Of a stretch of DNA of 64,000 nt, positions 1 through 7,900 are shown piece after piece. A program made the translations under genes and the position numbers. Source of the DNA: Candidatus Binatia bacterium (GTDB taxonomy: Bacteria; Desulfobacterota; Binatia; UBA12015). The DNA is taken from assembly GCA_036563615.1 (NCBI GenBank), contig DATCMB010000014.1:372001-436000 (forward strand). The letters are read 5' to 3'. Below the pieces are notes generated by a model. The model made no database searches and had not been told where the DNA came from. It saw only the letters and a list, made by a program, of their open reading frames with translations. Each line of letters starts with the position of its first letter. Positions within the stretch are counted from its first letter, which is position 1.

Positions 1-66
1 CGCCGACGCCTCGACCCGTACGGCGTCTTCCTGAACGGCCACCTGCGCGAGCTGTTCGGCGAGTAG
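1..66 (+). CDS. 3' end of an aldonolactone-oxidase-type FAD protein (partial)
   Basis: The reading frame is open from the left edge and ends in TAG. Only 21 residues are present. They carry the pattern DPYGVFLNGHLRELFG, which closely resembles the extreme C-terminus of the ALO domain in D-arabinono-1,4-lactone oxidases and L-gulonolactone oxidases (usually DPxGxFLNxYLRxLFG). Those enzymes have an N-terminal FAD-binding fold and oxidise sugar lactones. The flavin domain lies outside the window, so the assignment rests on this short signature and the substrate cannot be inferred. Confidence 0.6.
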   Translation, partial: RRRLDPYGVFLNGHLRELFGE

Positions 67-102
67 CGCGCGAAGCGCACGAGTGCGCGACGGCGCGCGC
101 GC

Positions 103-2418
103 TCAGCGGCCGGCCCAGGCGCGCACCGCCGCTACGACCTCGTGCGCCGAGCCGCCCTCGTCCGTCGCGTCGGCGCGCTCGGGTCCGCGCTTCGGCGCCG
201 CTGAGCGCTCGGCCCCGCCCACGCGCGCCCCGTCCGCGAGCGGCAGCTCGATCCAGAACGAGCTGCCCTTGCCGAGCGTCGACTCGACGCCGACGCGCCC
301 GTCCATGCGCGCGAGCGCGCGGCGCACGATCGCGAGCCCGAGCCCGCTGCCGGGGTAGACGTCGCGCGCGTGCAGGCGCTCGAACGGGTCGAAGATGCGC
401 TCGCGGTCCTCCTCGGCGATGCCGATGCCGTTGTCGCGCACCCAGACCCGCGCGACGCCGCTTCCCGCCTCGAGCTCGACGCGGACGCGCGGGATCGTGT
501 CCGGCGCGACGAACTTGACGGCGTTGAGCAGCAGGTTCGCGATCGCCTGGACGAGGCTGCCCTGGTGTCCCATCACGACCAGCGACGGCCCGGTGACCGT
601 GACGCGCGCGCGCTGGCGGCGCAGCACGGTCTCGACCTGCAGCACAGCGGCGCGCACCACCGCGTTCAGCTCGAGCGGCTCGCGCGGCAGGTCGTTGCCG
701 CCGATGCGGCAGAACTCGAGCAGGTCGGCGATCAGCTTCTCCATGCGATCAGCCGCCTTGACGATCATCTCGAGGTGGCGCTGGCCCGCCGGGTCGAGCT
801 GCTGCGCGAAGTCCTCGACCAGGACGTCCGCGAAGCCGCGCATGGCGTTCAGCGGCGCACGCAGGTCGTGCGACACGGTGTAGGTGAACGCCTCGAGGCT
901 CGCGTTCGCCTCGCGCAGCTCGGCCGTGCGCTCGGCGACCCGCTCCTCGAGCCGCGCCGAGGCGCGCTGGATCTCGTCGAACAGCTCCGCATTGACGATC
1001 GCGACCGAGGCGAGGCTCGCGAGCTGCGCGAGGATCGACTGGTCGCTCGCGCTGAACTCGCCGTCGATCTTGTCCTCGACGACGACGCTGCCCATCGCGC
1101 TGCCGTCGCGGCGCGTGAGCGCGCTCACGAGACAGCCGGCGCGCGCGGACGGCTGCGCGAACGGCGCGCCGCGGACGACGAACTCGCGCATGCCGGCGCG
1201 CGTCTTCTCTTCCGACGCCGGCGCGGCCGCGAAGAGCGGCGTCTCGGAGCGTCCGATCTCGGCACCGGCGAACGCGCGCCGCGCGCCGATGATCGCCCGC
1301 GCGTGCTCGGCGACGATGCGCAGCACGGCGTCGCTCGACAGCTCCGAGGTCACGAGCACCGCCGCGCGCGCGAGCTCCTGGAGCTGCTTCGTGTAGCGGA
1401 GTCTCTCCTCTTCCTTGAGCTTGCGCTCGGCGACGTCGGCGACGGTGCCGGTCGAGTGTACGAGCCGTCCTTGGTCGTCGCAGACCGTGACGCCGCTCAC
1501 GTCGAGGTGGAGCGGACGTCCGTCGGCGCGCCGGTACGCGATCTCGAAGTGGAAGCGCGGCTCGCCGGCGCGCGCGCGCTGGAAGGCGTCGACGTCGCCC
1601 TGCACGAGCGCGGGCGGGATCAGCTCCGTGAAGTGGCGGCCCTCGATCTGCTCGGGCGCGACGCCGAGCATGCGGTGCGCCGCGTGGCGATTGACGAACG
1701 ACAGCCGACCGTCCGCGTCGACCGACCAGATGAGATCGTGCGAGGTCTCGACCAGCTCGCGGTAGCGACGCTCGCTGCGGCGCAGGCTCTCCTCGGCCGC
1801 GTGCTTCTCGCTGACGTCGTTCAGCACGGCGACGTGCCCGACCGCGCGTCCGCTCGCGTCGCGCAGCAGCGCGATCGTGCAGTACACGGGCAGCGGGCTG
1901 CCGTCGCGCCGCAGCGTCGTCATCTCGCCCGCCCAGCTTCCGGCCTCCTTCAGGCGTTGCGTGATCGTGCGGCCGAGCGTGTCGTCGATCTGCAGGAAGC
2001 CGACCTCGTGGCTCTTGCGCCCGAGCACCTCGTCGGCGCGCCACTGGTAGAGCGCCTCGGCGCACGGGTTCCAGTAGGTGATGACGTGCTCGAGGTCGCT
2101 CGCGACGATGGCGTTGTTGACCTGCTCGAGGAGCGAAGCGTGAAACGCGCCGAGCGCCACGACGTGGTCGCGCTCGCGCGCGACGATCCGCAGCCGGCGG
2201 CGCTGACGGACGAGCAGCGCGAGCAGCACGATCAGCGCGACGCAGGACAGCGCGAGCAGCGCCGTGACGGCGATCGCGACCGAGCTCGCGCGAGCCTCGG
2301 CGCCCGCGGTCGCCGCAGCGACCTCGCCGGCGCCGCCCACGACGGCGACGAGCAACGACCCGCACGCCAGCGCGAGCGACCGGGCGGCGCGCCCGGAGAG
2401 ACCCATATGCGGTGACAT
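103..2418 (-). CDS. PAS-PAS-GAF sensor histidine kinase
   Basis: A 771-residue membrane sensor kinase. Two hydrophobic segments (about 14-38 and 46-70) precede two PAS domains (about 90-205 and 215-332), a degenerate GAF-like domain (about 350-475) and a coiled-coil linker. The HisKA box is SHDLRAPLNAMRGF, with the predicted phosphorylated His at 517. The catalytic domain shows the N box Asn around 632, DNGIG at 662-666 and GSGLGLAI near 690. Family knowledge: such kinases autophosphorylate and pass phosphate to a response regulator, but none is encoded nearby. The start at 2418 is chosen because any longer form would run antisense through the nucleotidase gene. An in-frame ATG at 2406 is an alternative. 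Neither has a good ribosome site. The ligand is unknown. Confidence 0.9.
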   Translation of the reverse strand: MSPHMGLSGRAARSLALACGSLLVAVVGGAGEVAAATAGAEARASSVAIAVTALLALSCVALIVLLALLVRQRRRLRIVARERDHVVALGAFHASLLEQVNNAIVASDLEHVITYWNPCAEALYQWRADEVLGRKSHEVGFLQIDDTLGRTITQRLKEAGSWAGEMTTLRRDGSPLPVYCTIALLRDASGRAVGHVAVLNDVSEKHAAEESLRRSERRYRELVETSHDLIWSVDADGRLSFVNRHAAHRMLGVAPEQIEGRHFTELIPPALVQGDVDAFQRARAGEPRFHFEIAYRRADGRPLHLDVSGVTVCDDQGRLVHSTGTVADVAERKLKEEERLRYTKQLQELARAAVLVTSELSSDAVLRIVAEHARAIIGARRAFAGAEIGRSETPLFAAAPASEEKTRAGMREFVVRGAPFAQPSARAGCLVSALTRRDGSAMGSVVVEDKIDGEFSASDQSILAQLASLASVAIVNAELFDEIQRASARLEERVAERTAELREANASLEAFTYTVSHDLRAPLNAMRGFADVLVEDFAQQLDPAGQRHLEMIVKAADRMEKLIADLLEFCRIGGNDLPREPLELNAVVRAAVLQVETVLRRQRARVTVTGPSLVVMGHQGSLVQAIANLLLNAVKFVAPDTIPRVRVELEAGSGVARVWVRDNGIGIAEEDRERIFDPFERLHARDVYPGSGLGLAIVRRALARMDGRVGVESTLGKGSSFWIELPLADGARVGGAERSAAPKRGPERADATDEGGSAHEVVAAVRAWAGR

Positions 2419-2562
2419 CGGCAGGTCGCGGGCAAACCTTGAGCGCGTCCCGACACGGCGCCTGCCGCGGCGCTCGCCCGAGCGGTCGGCCGCCCGGCCC
2501 CCACCGGCCCGAGGCGCCGCCGCCCGCGGGGCCCATGCCGCGGCCGTGGTAAGAGAGCCGGC

Positions 2563-3141
2563 ATGAGCCACTTCTTCGCCTACCTGTCGAAGATGCGCTT
2601 CGTGAAGCGCTGGGGGCTGATGCGCAACACCTACGTCGAGAACCTGCAGGAGCACAGCCTCCAGGTGGCGCTGGTGGCGCACGCCCTCGCCGTCGTCCGC
2701 AACACGCACTTCGGCGGCGCCGTGAGCCCCGAGCGGGTCGCGACGCTCGCGCTGTTCCACGACGCAGGCGAGGTCATCACGGGCGACATCGTGTCGCCGA
2801 TCAAGCACTTCAACCCGAAGATCCGCCAGGCGCACGCCGAAATCGAGGAGGTTGCGCGGCAGCGGCTCTGGGGGATGCTGCCGGAGGCGCTGCGCGAGGC
2901 GTACGCGGCGCTGCTCTTCCCGACCGACGCGGAGCGAACCGAGTGGGAGCTCGTGCACGCGGCCGACAAGCTCTGCGCCTACCTCAAGTGCCTCGAGGAG
3001 ATCCGCGCCGGCAACGAGGACTTCGCCAAGGCCGCGCAGGCGCTCGCGCGCGACGTGCGCGCGCTCCCGCAGCCCGAGGTGGCGTACTTCCTCGAGCACT
3101 TCGCGCCGAGCTTCTCGATGACGCTCGACGAGCTGAACTGA
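2563..3141 (+). CDS. yfbR: HD-domain 5'-deoxynucleotidase, YfbR family
   Basis: A 192-residue protein that matches the YfbR family over its whole length: N-terminal SHFFAYLSK, then RWGLMRN, ENLQEHSLQVALVAHAL (HD-domain His), ALFHDAGEV (the HD pair), TGDIVSPIKHFN, and a C-terminal half with DKLCAYLKCLEE and FAPSFSMTLDELN. E. coli YfbR is a metal-dependent phosphohydrolase that removes phosphate from deoxyribonucleoside 5'-monophosphates and takes part in dNTP balance. All metal-binding positions (H, HD, D) are visible. It is transcribed alone, divergently from the histidine kinase, with about 144 bases between the starts. Confidence 0.93.
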   Translation: MSHFFAYLSKMRFVKRWGLMRNTYVENLQEHSLQVALVAHALAVVRNTHFGGAVSPERVATLALFHDAGEVITGDIVSPIKHFNPKIRQAHAEIEEVARQRLWGMLPEALREAYAALLFPTDAERTEWELVHAADKLCAYLKCLEEIRAGNEDFAKAAQALARDVRALPQPEVAYFLEHFAPSFSMTLDELN

Positions 3142-3142
3142 G

Positions 3143-3163
3143 CTCGGGCGGCCGCGTCCCGAG
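3143..3163 (+). terminator. Small hairpin just after the YfbR-like gene
   Basis: CTCGGG and CCCGAG (6 bp arms, 9 base loop) begin two bases after the stop codon. There is no T run, so this is at best a weak terminator. Confidence 0.25.
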
Positions 3164-3380
3164 GTCGGATTGCGAGCGGACGGCGGGCATGGCGCGGCGC
3201 CGGTGCCAACCGATCCCCTCCCCGGCCAGCCGTTGACCGCCGCGAGACGATCGTTCATAAGCGCCGCCGTGCCGCGGACCGACAGGAGCCGGAACGGCTC
3301 AGTGTCGCGGGGCGACACCGCGAGCGCACGCGCGCGAGACCGAAGCGATCAAGGCCGCGCTTGCCGCGGAAATCGTCCGC

Positions 3381-3599
3381 GTGATCCAGACGAGACGGCT
3401 GTCGCGCGTCGACGCCGCGAAGGCGCTCGGCGTGGGTCAGGCGCGCATCTCGAACCTGATCAACGGCCGGCTCGGAGAGGTCTCGATCTTTCGCTTGCTG
3501 CGCCACCTGATGCAGCTCAACCACGACGTCGAGCTGCGCATCACGCCGCCCAGGCGGCGCCCCGGACGCCTGCGGGTCGTGCGTCCCAGCGAGAACTAG
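3381..3599 (+). CDS. XRE-type helix-turn-helix protein (5' end uncertain)
   Basis: The GTG start gives 72 residues with a helix-turn-helix, AAKALGVGQARISNLINGR, then a tail SIFRLLRHLMQLNHDVELRI. This is the layout of HigA2-like antitoxin/XRE proteins, which bind DNA next to a toxin gene. The frame stays open upstream to 3261 and encodes EAIKAALAAEIVRVIQ, which looks like the first helix of the family. No ATG, GTG or TTG exists in that extension. The annotated start therefore cuts the domain, and the gene may be 5'-truncated or frameshifted. No HigB-like toxin is seen next to it. Family assignment is good; function is unproven. Confidence 0.65.
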   Translation: MIQTRRLSRVDAAKALGVGQARISNLINGRLGEVSIFRLLRHLMQLNHDVELRITPPRRRPGRLRVVRPSEN

Positions 3600-3704
3600 C
3601 GCGGCGCTCCCGCGCGAGCCCCGCGTCCGGCTCGGCGAGCGGTCGCGCTCGCGAGGTCGGGGGCTCGCCGACGCTCGTCCGTGCGACGGGCGTGCGCGGC
3701 TCCG

Positions 3705-3974
3705 TCAGTCGCCGCCGTCCGTCTTGCCGCCGGTGCCCGCCTCGTCGCCGCTGCGACGCGGCGCCGTGTGCGGCTTGAAGGCGAGGAACGGCTTGCCCTG
3801 CCAGAGCGCCGCCTGCACGAGCAGCGTCTCGCCGTTGGTGAAGCGGATGCGCAGGTGCTGCAGGTCCGAGGTCGCGGACTCCACCGTCCAGCCCTCGAGC
3901 CAGCTCCAGTCGACGGCACACCCCTGCTCGTTCTCGACGTCGCTCACGCGGCACACCTCGTCGTGGTCGTGCAT
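3705..3974 (-). CDS. Small hypothetical protein, 89 aa
   Basis: A soluble, acidic 89-residue protein with a compact core (WSWLEGWTVESA, LRIRFTNGETLLVQAALWQG, FLAFKP) and a low-complexity charged tail ending GGKTDGGD. The core looks like one beta-rich domain. I do not recognise the family. It lies convergent to the XRE gene and divergent from the crotonase gene. Codon usage resembles the neighbours, which supports a real gene. Confidence 0.6.
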   Translation of the reverse strand: MHDHDEVCRVSDVENEQGCAVDWSWLEGWTVESATSDLQHLRIRFTNGETLLVQAALWQGKPFLAFKPHTAPRRSGDEAGTGGKTDGGD

Positions 3975-4103
3975 CGCGTCCTCCGTGCGATGCGGTCCTG
4001 CGCGTGCTTAGCGCGCCGGGGGCGAGGATGGAACGAGCGCCCCTCGCATGGCAGAGTCCGGCACCGGCGCGGGTTCTGCGCCGATGGCAACCAGGAGAAA
4101 GCG

Positions 4104-4907
4104 ATGTCCGACAGGGTGACCGTGGCGATCGACGGCGGCGTGGCCGATGTGCGCATGAACCGTCCGGAGAAACTGAACGCACTCGACCAGGCGATGTTCG
4201 AGGCGCTCGTCGAGACCGGGCGATCCCTCGCGCGCAATCGCAAGGTGCGCGCGGTCGTCCTGTCGGGCGAGGGTCGCGGCTTCTGCGCCGGACTCGACTT
4301 CATGAGCTTCATGAGCATGGCGGGCGGCTCGCGCCCCGGTCCGAACCTGCTCGAGCACCACGACGGCTCGCCCGCGAACTTCGCCCAGTCCGCGGCGTAC
4401 GTGTGGGCCGAGCTGCCGGTGCCGGTGATCGCCGCGGTGCACGGCGTCGCGTTCGGCGGCGGTCTGCAGATCGCGCTCGGCGCCGACATCCGCGTGGTCG
4501 CGCCGGACGCGCGCCTGTCGGTGATGGAGATCAAGTGGGGGCTCATCCCCGACATGACCGGCAGCCAGACGCTGCGGCATCTCGTGCGCCTCGACGTCGC
4601 GAAGGAGCTGACCTTCACCGGTCGCATCGTGAGCGGCAGCGAGGCGGTCGAGCTCGGGCTCGCGACGCGCACGTCCGCGACGCCGCGCGAGAGCGCGCTC
4701 GACATGGCGCGCGAGATCGCGACGAAGAGCCCGGACGCGATCCGCGCTGCGAAGCGGCTGTTCCAGGAGAGCTGGTTCGGGCCGCCGGCGGACGGTCTGC
4801 GGCTCGAGGCGACGCTGCAGCGCGCGCTCATTGGGTCGCCGAATCAGATCGAGGCGGTGCAGGCGAACCTGGAGAAGCGCGACGCGCGGTTTCAGGACGT
4901 CGAGTAG
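4104..4907 (+). CDS. Enoyl-CoA hydratase/isomerase (crotonase) family protein
   Basis: A 267-residue crotonase preceded by AGGAG seven bases before the ATG. It shows the CoA/oxyanion signatures GRGFCAGLDF and FGGGLQIALGADIRV, then SVMEIKWGLIPDMTG. In rat enoyl-CoA hydratase two Glu residues act on water. The second is present here (Glu of MEIKWG), while the position of the first is taken by a Pro-Asp pair. So it may hydrate enoyl-CoA or do another crotonase reaction such as isomerisation. No other beta-oxidation gene is adjacent, though a MaoC hydratase lies at 24944. The substrate is unknown. Confidence 0.88.
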   Translation: MSDRVTVAIDGGVADVRMNRPEKLNALDQAMFEALVETGRSLARNRKVRAVVLSGEGRGFCAGLDFMSFMSMAGGSRPGPNLLEHHDGSPANFAQSAAYVWAELPVPVIAAVHGVAFGGGLQIALGADIRVVAPDARLSVMEIKWGLIPDMTGSQTLRHLVRLDVAKELTFTGRIVSGSEAVELGLATRTSATPRESALDMAREIATKSPDAIRAAKRLFQESWFGPPADGLRLEATLQRALIGSPNQIEAVQANLEKRDARFQDVE

Positions 4908-4921
4908 GCGCATTCGTCACT

Positions 4922-4957
4922 ACGCGCGCCGCGCTTTCGCCTGAGCACGGCGCGCGT
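4922..4957. terminator. Perfect 10-bp inverted repeat between convergent genes
   Basis: Arms 4922-4931 (ACGCGCGCCG) and 4948-4957 pair perfectly around a 16-base loop. The hairpin sits between the ends of the crotonase gene and the subtilase gene, where a bidirectional terminator would be expected. No T tract follows on either strand. The rest of 4908-5067 holds nothing I recognise. Confidence 0.4.
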
Positions 4958-5067
4958 CCGTTGCTGAACGCGAGCGACGTGCAGCTCGCGGACGGCTTGC
5001 GTCCCTGCGGGTGCGCACGGCGCGGGCTCGCGCGCGGATGCGTCCGTGCCGGTGGGCGTTGGCGCCG

Positions 5068-7776
5068 CTACTCGAAGAGGTCGATTGGCTGCTCCAGGAA
5101 CGCGGCGGAGGAGGTGTCGCCGGGGCGCGTGCGGCGCTCGGTGATCACGAAGTTCTGCGCGCTCTGCTGCCAGGTGATGACGACGTCGGTGCCGGGAGCC
5201 GGGAAGTCGGGGAGCAGGTAGCTCCCGGCAAGGCCGGTCACGAAGGGGCTGCCGAAGGTCGTGACGGTGAAGGTCGAGCGGCCGAACTCGACGCCGTCGG
5301 CGTACACCACCGCCTCGTGGGTTCCTGCGCCGAGGTTGGCGTAGTTGAACAGCACGCCGAAGCCGTTGTCGGTGTCGCCGCAGATTCCGCGCGTGTCGCT
5401 TCGGGACGTGCCGTAGCTGGGACGAATCGTGGTCGTGCCGTCGACCACGATGGTGATCTCGGAGGCGTCGCAGTGCCAGCCGGACATCACGCCGATTCCG
5501 CTCTGGAAGGATCCGTGGTGCGGGATCTCGAGGACGCCAGCGCCCGTGGCCGATGGCTCCGTCGAGATGTCGGTCTTTTTCGCGACTGACGCGACGATCG
5601 AAGCTCCCTCCGGTTGCGCGTCTTGCACCGCAGGGATGATGACGAAGTTCTGGTTGGCTTCCTGCCAGCGCACGCGCGTCCTCGCGCCCAAGGCGGGGAA
5701 GTGCTGCAGCGTGTACGTGGCCGAAGCGTTGCGGACGAACGGCTCGCCCAAGGTCGTCACGCGGAAGCGCGCGCGGCCGAACTCGAGGCCGTCCGCGTAC
5801 GCCACGACCTCGTGCATCCCGTCACCCAGGATGGCCATGTTGAAGAGCGCGCCGAAGCCGTTGTCGGTGTCGCCGCATGCGGTGCGCGTGTCGTTGCGCG
5901 AGGTCCCGTACGCCGCCTCGATCACGTGCGTACCGTCGACCACCAACCGAACGTCCTTCGCGTCGCAGTGCCAGCCGGAGAAGAGGCCGATGCCGCTGAC
6001 GGCGCCGCCCGGGGGTGGGTTCTCCAGCACGCCGAGCGACGGCGAGACCGGCTTTGCGGCGGCGACGGCGGCTGCGGCGTTCGCGATGCCGGCGCCGCAC
6101 AGCGAGGTGCTGCAGGTGCTGCCGAAGGGAAAGGGTCGCGCCGTGCTCTGCAGAAGGGCGAGCGCCTGGGACGGAGTCAGCGAGGGGTTCACCGACAGCA
6201 TCAGCGAGACGATGCCCGAGACGTGCGGCGCCGCCATGCTGGTGCCTTGTTTGTAGTTGTAATCGTGGGCGGCCGCCGCGCCCAAGCCCTCGTTCGACGT
6301 CGACAAGACGGCGTCGTAGGGCAAGACGCCGTACGGACCGTCGTACCGAGGTCTCAGATCCCCGCCGGGCGCCGAGACCTCGGCCAGCTGGCCGAAGTTG
6401 CTGTAGTACGCACGGCCTCCTTCGCGGTTCGTCGCGACGACGGTGATGACGCCATTGCAGTTGGCTGGCGCGTGGTTCGCGACGTTGGTCGCGGCATTAC
6501 CGGCCGCGACGACGACGATTGCACCGGCAGCCACGGCGTCGTCGATCGCCGACTGGTACAGCGCGCCGCATGGCCGCTCGCTGCCCAGGCTCAGGTTGAT
6601 CACGCGTGCCGGGTTCTGATTGGTCGGCGCTCCGGCGACCGCAAGCCCCGCTGCCCAGCGGATGCCGTCGGCGACGTCGACCAGGGTCCCGCCGCAGCGG
6701 CCGAGAACGCGAACCGGAAGGATCTTCGACGTCCAGTTGACCCCGGCGACTCCGAGCGTGTTGTTCGACGCGGCGCCAATCGTGCCCGCCACGTGGGTGC
6801 CGTGCCACGAGCTCCATTCGCCAGGATCGGAGGAACCGCACTGGCCCGGGGACGACCAGTCTCCGGGGTCGCGCGGGTCGGGGTCCCTGCCGTCCCCGTC
6901 GTTGGCCCGCTGTGGATCCTTGATGAAGTCGTAGCCGGGCACGATGCGCCCGGCGAGATCGGGGTGATCCGGCAGGATCCCGGTATCGACGACGGCCACG
7001 ACGACGTTCGGAGACCCCGTCGTCACGTCCCACGCGGCCGGCAGGTTCACGCCGCCGACGGGCTCGAAGTAGTGCCATTGCAGTCCGTAGAACGGATCGT
7101 TCGGAACCCGCAGCGGCACCGCGCGCGTCACGACGTCGGCGTACTCCACGGCGGAGTCCTCGTGCAGGCGGGACGCGATCGCTTGCGCCTCGGAAAGGCT
7201 CAGAGCGCTTGCGAGCTGCAGGACGTGCGCGCCGCCCGACATCGGTCGCGCGTAGCGCAGCTCGACGCCGGCGATCTGCGACAGCGCACGCACCGTGGCG
7301 TCCGCTAGCGGGCGATCGTTCGCGGCGTCGAGCTGCGACTGCTCATCCTTGAGCTTGACGACGATCTCCTCGATCCGCTCCTCGCTCGGCGCACTCGCGC
7401 TTTGCGCGCGAGCGAGCGTCGACGGCGGGACGACCGGGTCCGCGTAGAGAACCTCGTCCTGCATGCGGATCGCGTTCAGCGGTGTCTGAAGCGCTCCGGT
7501 CGAGAGCGGCTCGGGGAGTCGAAAGACCTCCGATCCGTCGCGGTTCGTGCGCGCGGCGACCACGGCGAGGCCGGATGCGTCGCGAACGAGCTGGAGACGC
7601 CGCTCGTCGGGGGCTTCGCGCCGCCACTCGTCGCGAAACCGGACGACGATCTCGGCGATCGGCGGATCGCCATCGGACGCCGCGGCCTCGGCGAGCGCGT
7701 CGACGCTCGCCGCGCAGGCGAGCGCCAGCCCGAGAGCGAGGAAGCACCAGAGGATGCGGAAGGCGCGCCGGATCAT
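5068..7776 (-). CDS. Secreted subtilisin-like (S8) protease with two C-terminal SGWHC repeats
   Basis: A 902-residue exported serine protease. An N-terminal signal (LWCFLALGLALACAA) is followed by a propeptide-like region of about 190 residues with two related segments (IAEIVVRFRDEW and IEEIVVKLKDEQ). The catalytic triad motifs are VVDTGILPDHPDL (Asp, about residue 262), WHGTHVAGTIGA (His, about 325) and QGTSMAAPHVSG (Ser, about 512). Residues about 580-715 and 745-880 are a tandem duplication; both copies contain SGWHCDA, YGTSR.DTR, CGDTDNGFG.LFN and a final QNFVI. These repeats look like beta-sandwich modules with conserved Cys pairs, perhaps for surface or substrate binding (inference). 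The gene has its own upstream region with AAAGG before the ATG. Confidence 0.92.
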   Translation of the reverse strand: MIRRAFRILWCFLALGLALACAASVDALAEAAASDGDPPIAEIVVRFRDEWRREAPDERRLQLVRDASGLAVVAARTNRDGSEVFRLPEPLSTGALQTPLNAIRMQDEVLYADPVVPPSTLARAQSASAPSEERIEEIVVKLKDEQSQLDAANDRPLADATVRALSQIAGVELRYARPMSGGAHVLQLASALSLSEAQAIASRLHEDSAVEYADVVTRAVPLRVPNDPFYGLQWHYFEPVGGVNLPAAWDVTTGSPNVVVAVVDTGILPDHPDLAGRIVPGYDFIKDPQRANDGDGRDPDPRDPGDWSSPGQCGSSDPGEWSSWHGTHVAGTIGAASNNTLGVAGVNWTSKILPVRVLGRCGGTLVDVADGIRWAAGLAVAGAPTNQNPARVINLSLGSERPCGALYQSAIDDAVAAGAIVVVAAGNAATNVANHAPANCNGVITVVATNREGGRAYYSNFGQLAEVSAPGGDLRPRYDGPYGVLPYDAVLSTSNEGLGAAAAHDYNYKQGTSMAAPHVSGIVSLMLSVNPSLTPSQALALLQSTARPFPFGSTCSTSLCGAGIANAAAAVAAAKPVSPSLGVLENPPPGGAVSGIGLFSGWHCDAKDVRLVVDGTHVIEAAYGTSRNDTRTACGDTDNGFGALFNMAILGDGMHEVVAYADGLEFGRARFRVTTLGEPFVRNASATYTLQHFPALGARTRVRWQEANQNFVIIPAVQDAQPEGASIVASVAKKTDISTEPSATGAGVLEIPHHGSFQSGIGVMSGWHCDASEITIVVDGTTTIRPSYGTSRSDTRGICGDTDNGFGVLFNYANLGAGTHEAVVYADGVEFGRSTFTVTTFGSPFVTGLAGSYLLPDFPAPGTDVVITWQQSAQNFVITERRTRPGDTSSAAFLEQPIDLFE

Positions 7777-7900
7777 GAGGATACCTTTCGCTCGAGAGGC
7801 AGGACGCTCCCTGCCTAGAGCAGACGACGGACGTCTTCAAGAAAAAGATGCGGCACGCGGTAAGATCCCCGTCGGACCAGCACAAACAGACGTCAGGACA

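Noticed and set aside
2419..3318. N-terminal extension of the histidine kinase frame
   Set aside because: It runs antisense through the YfbR-like gene and is low-complexity. Start 2418 directly precedes the membrane helices.
7812..7850. TTGAAG and TAGGCA as a promoter for the subtilase gene
   Set aside because: The spacing is 27 bases, too long for a sigma70 promoter.
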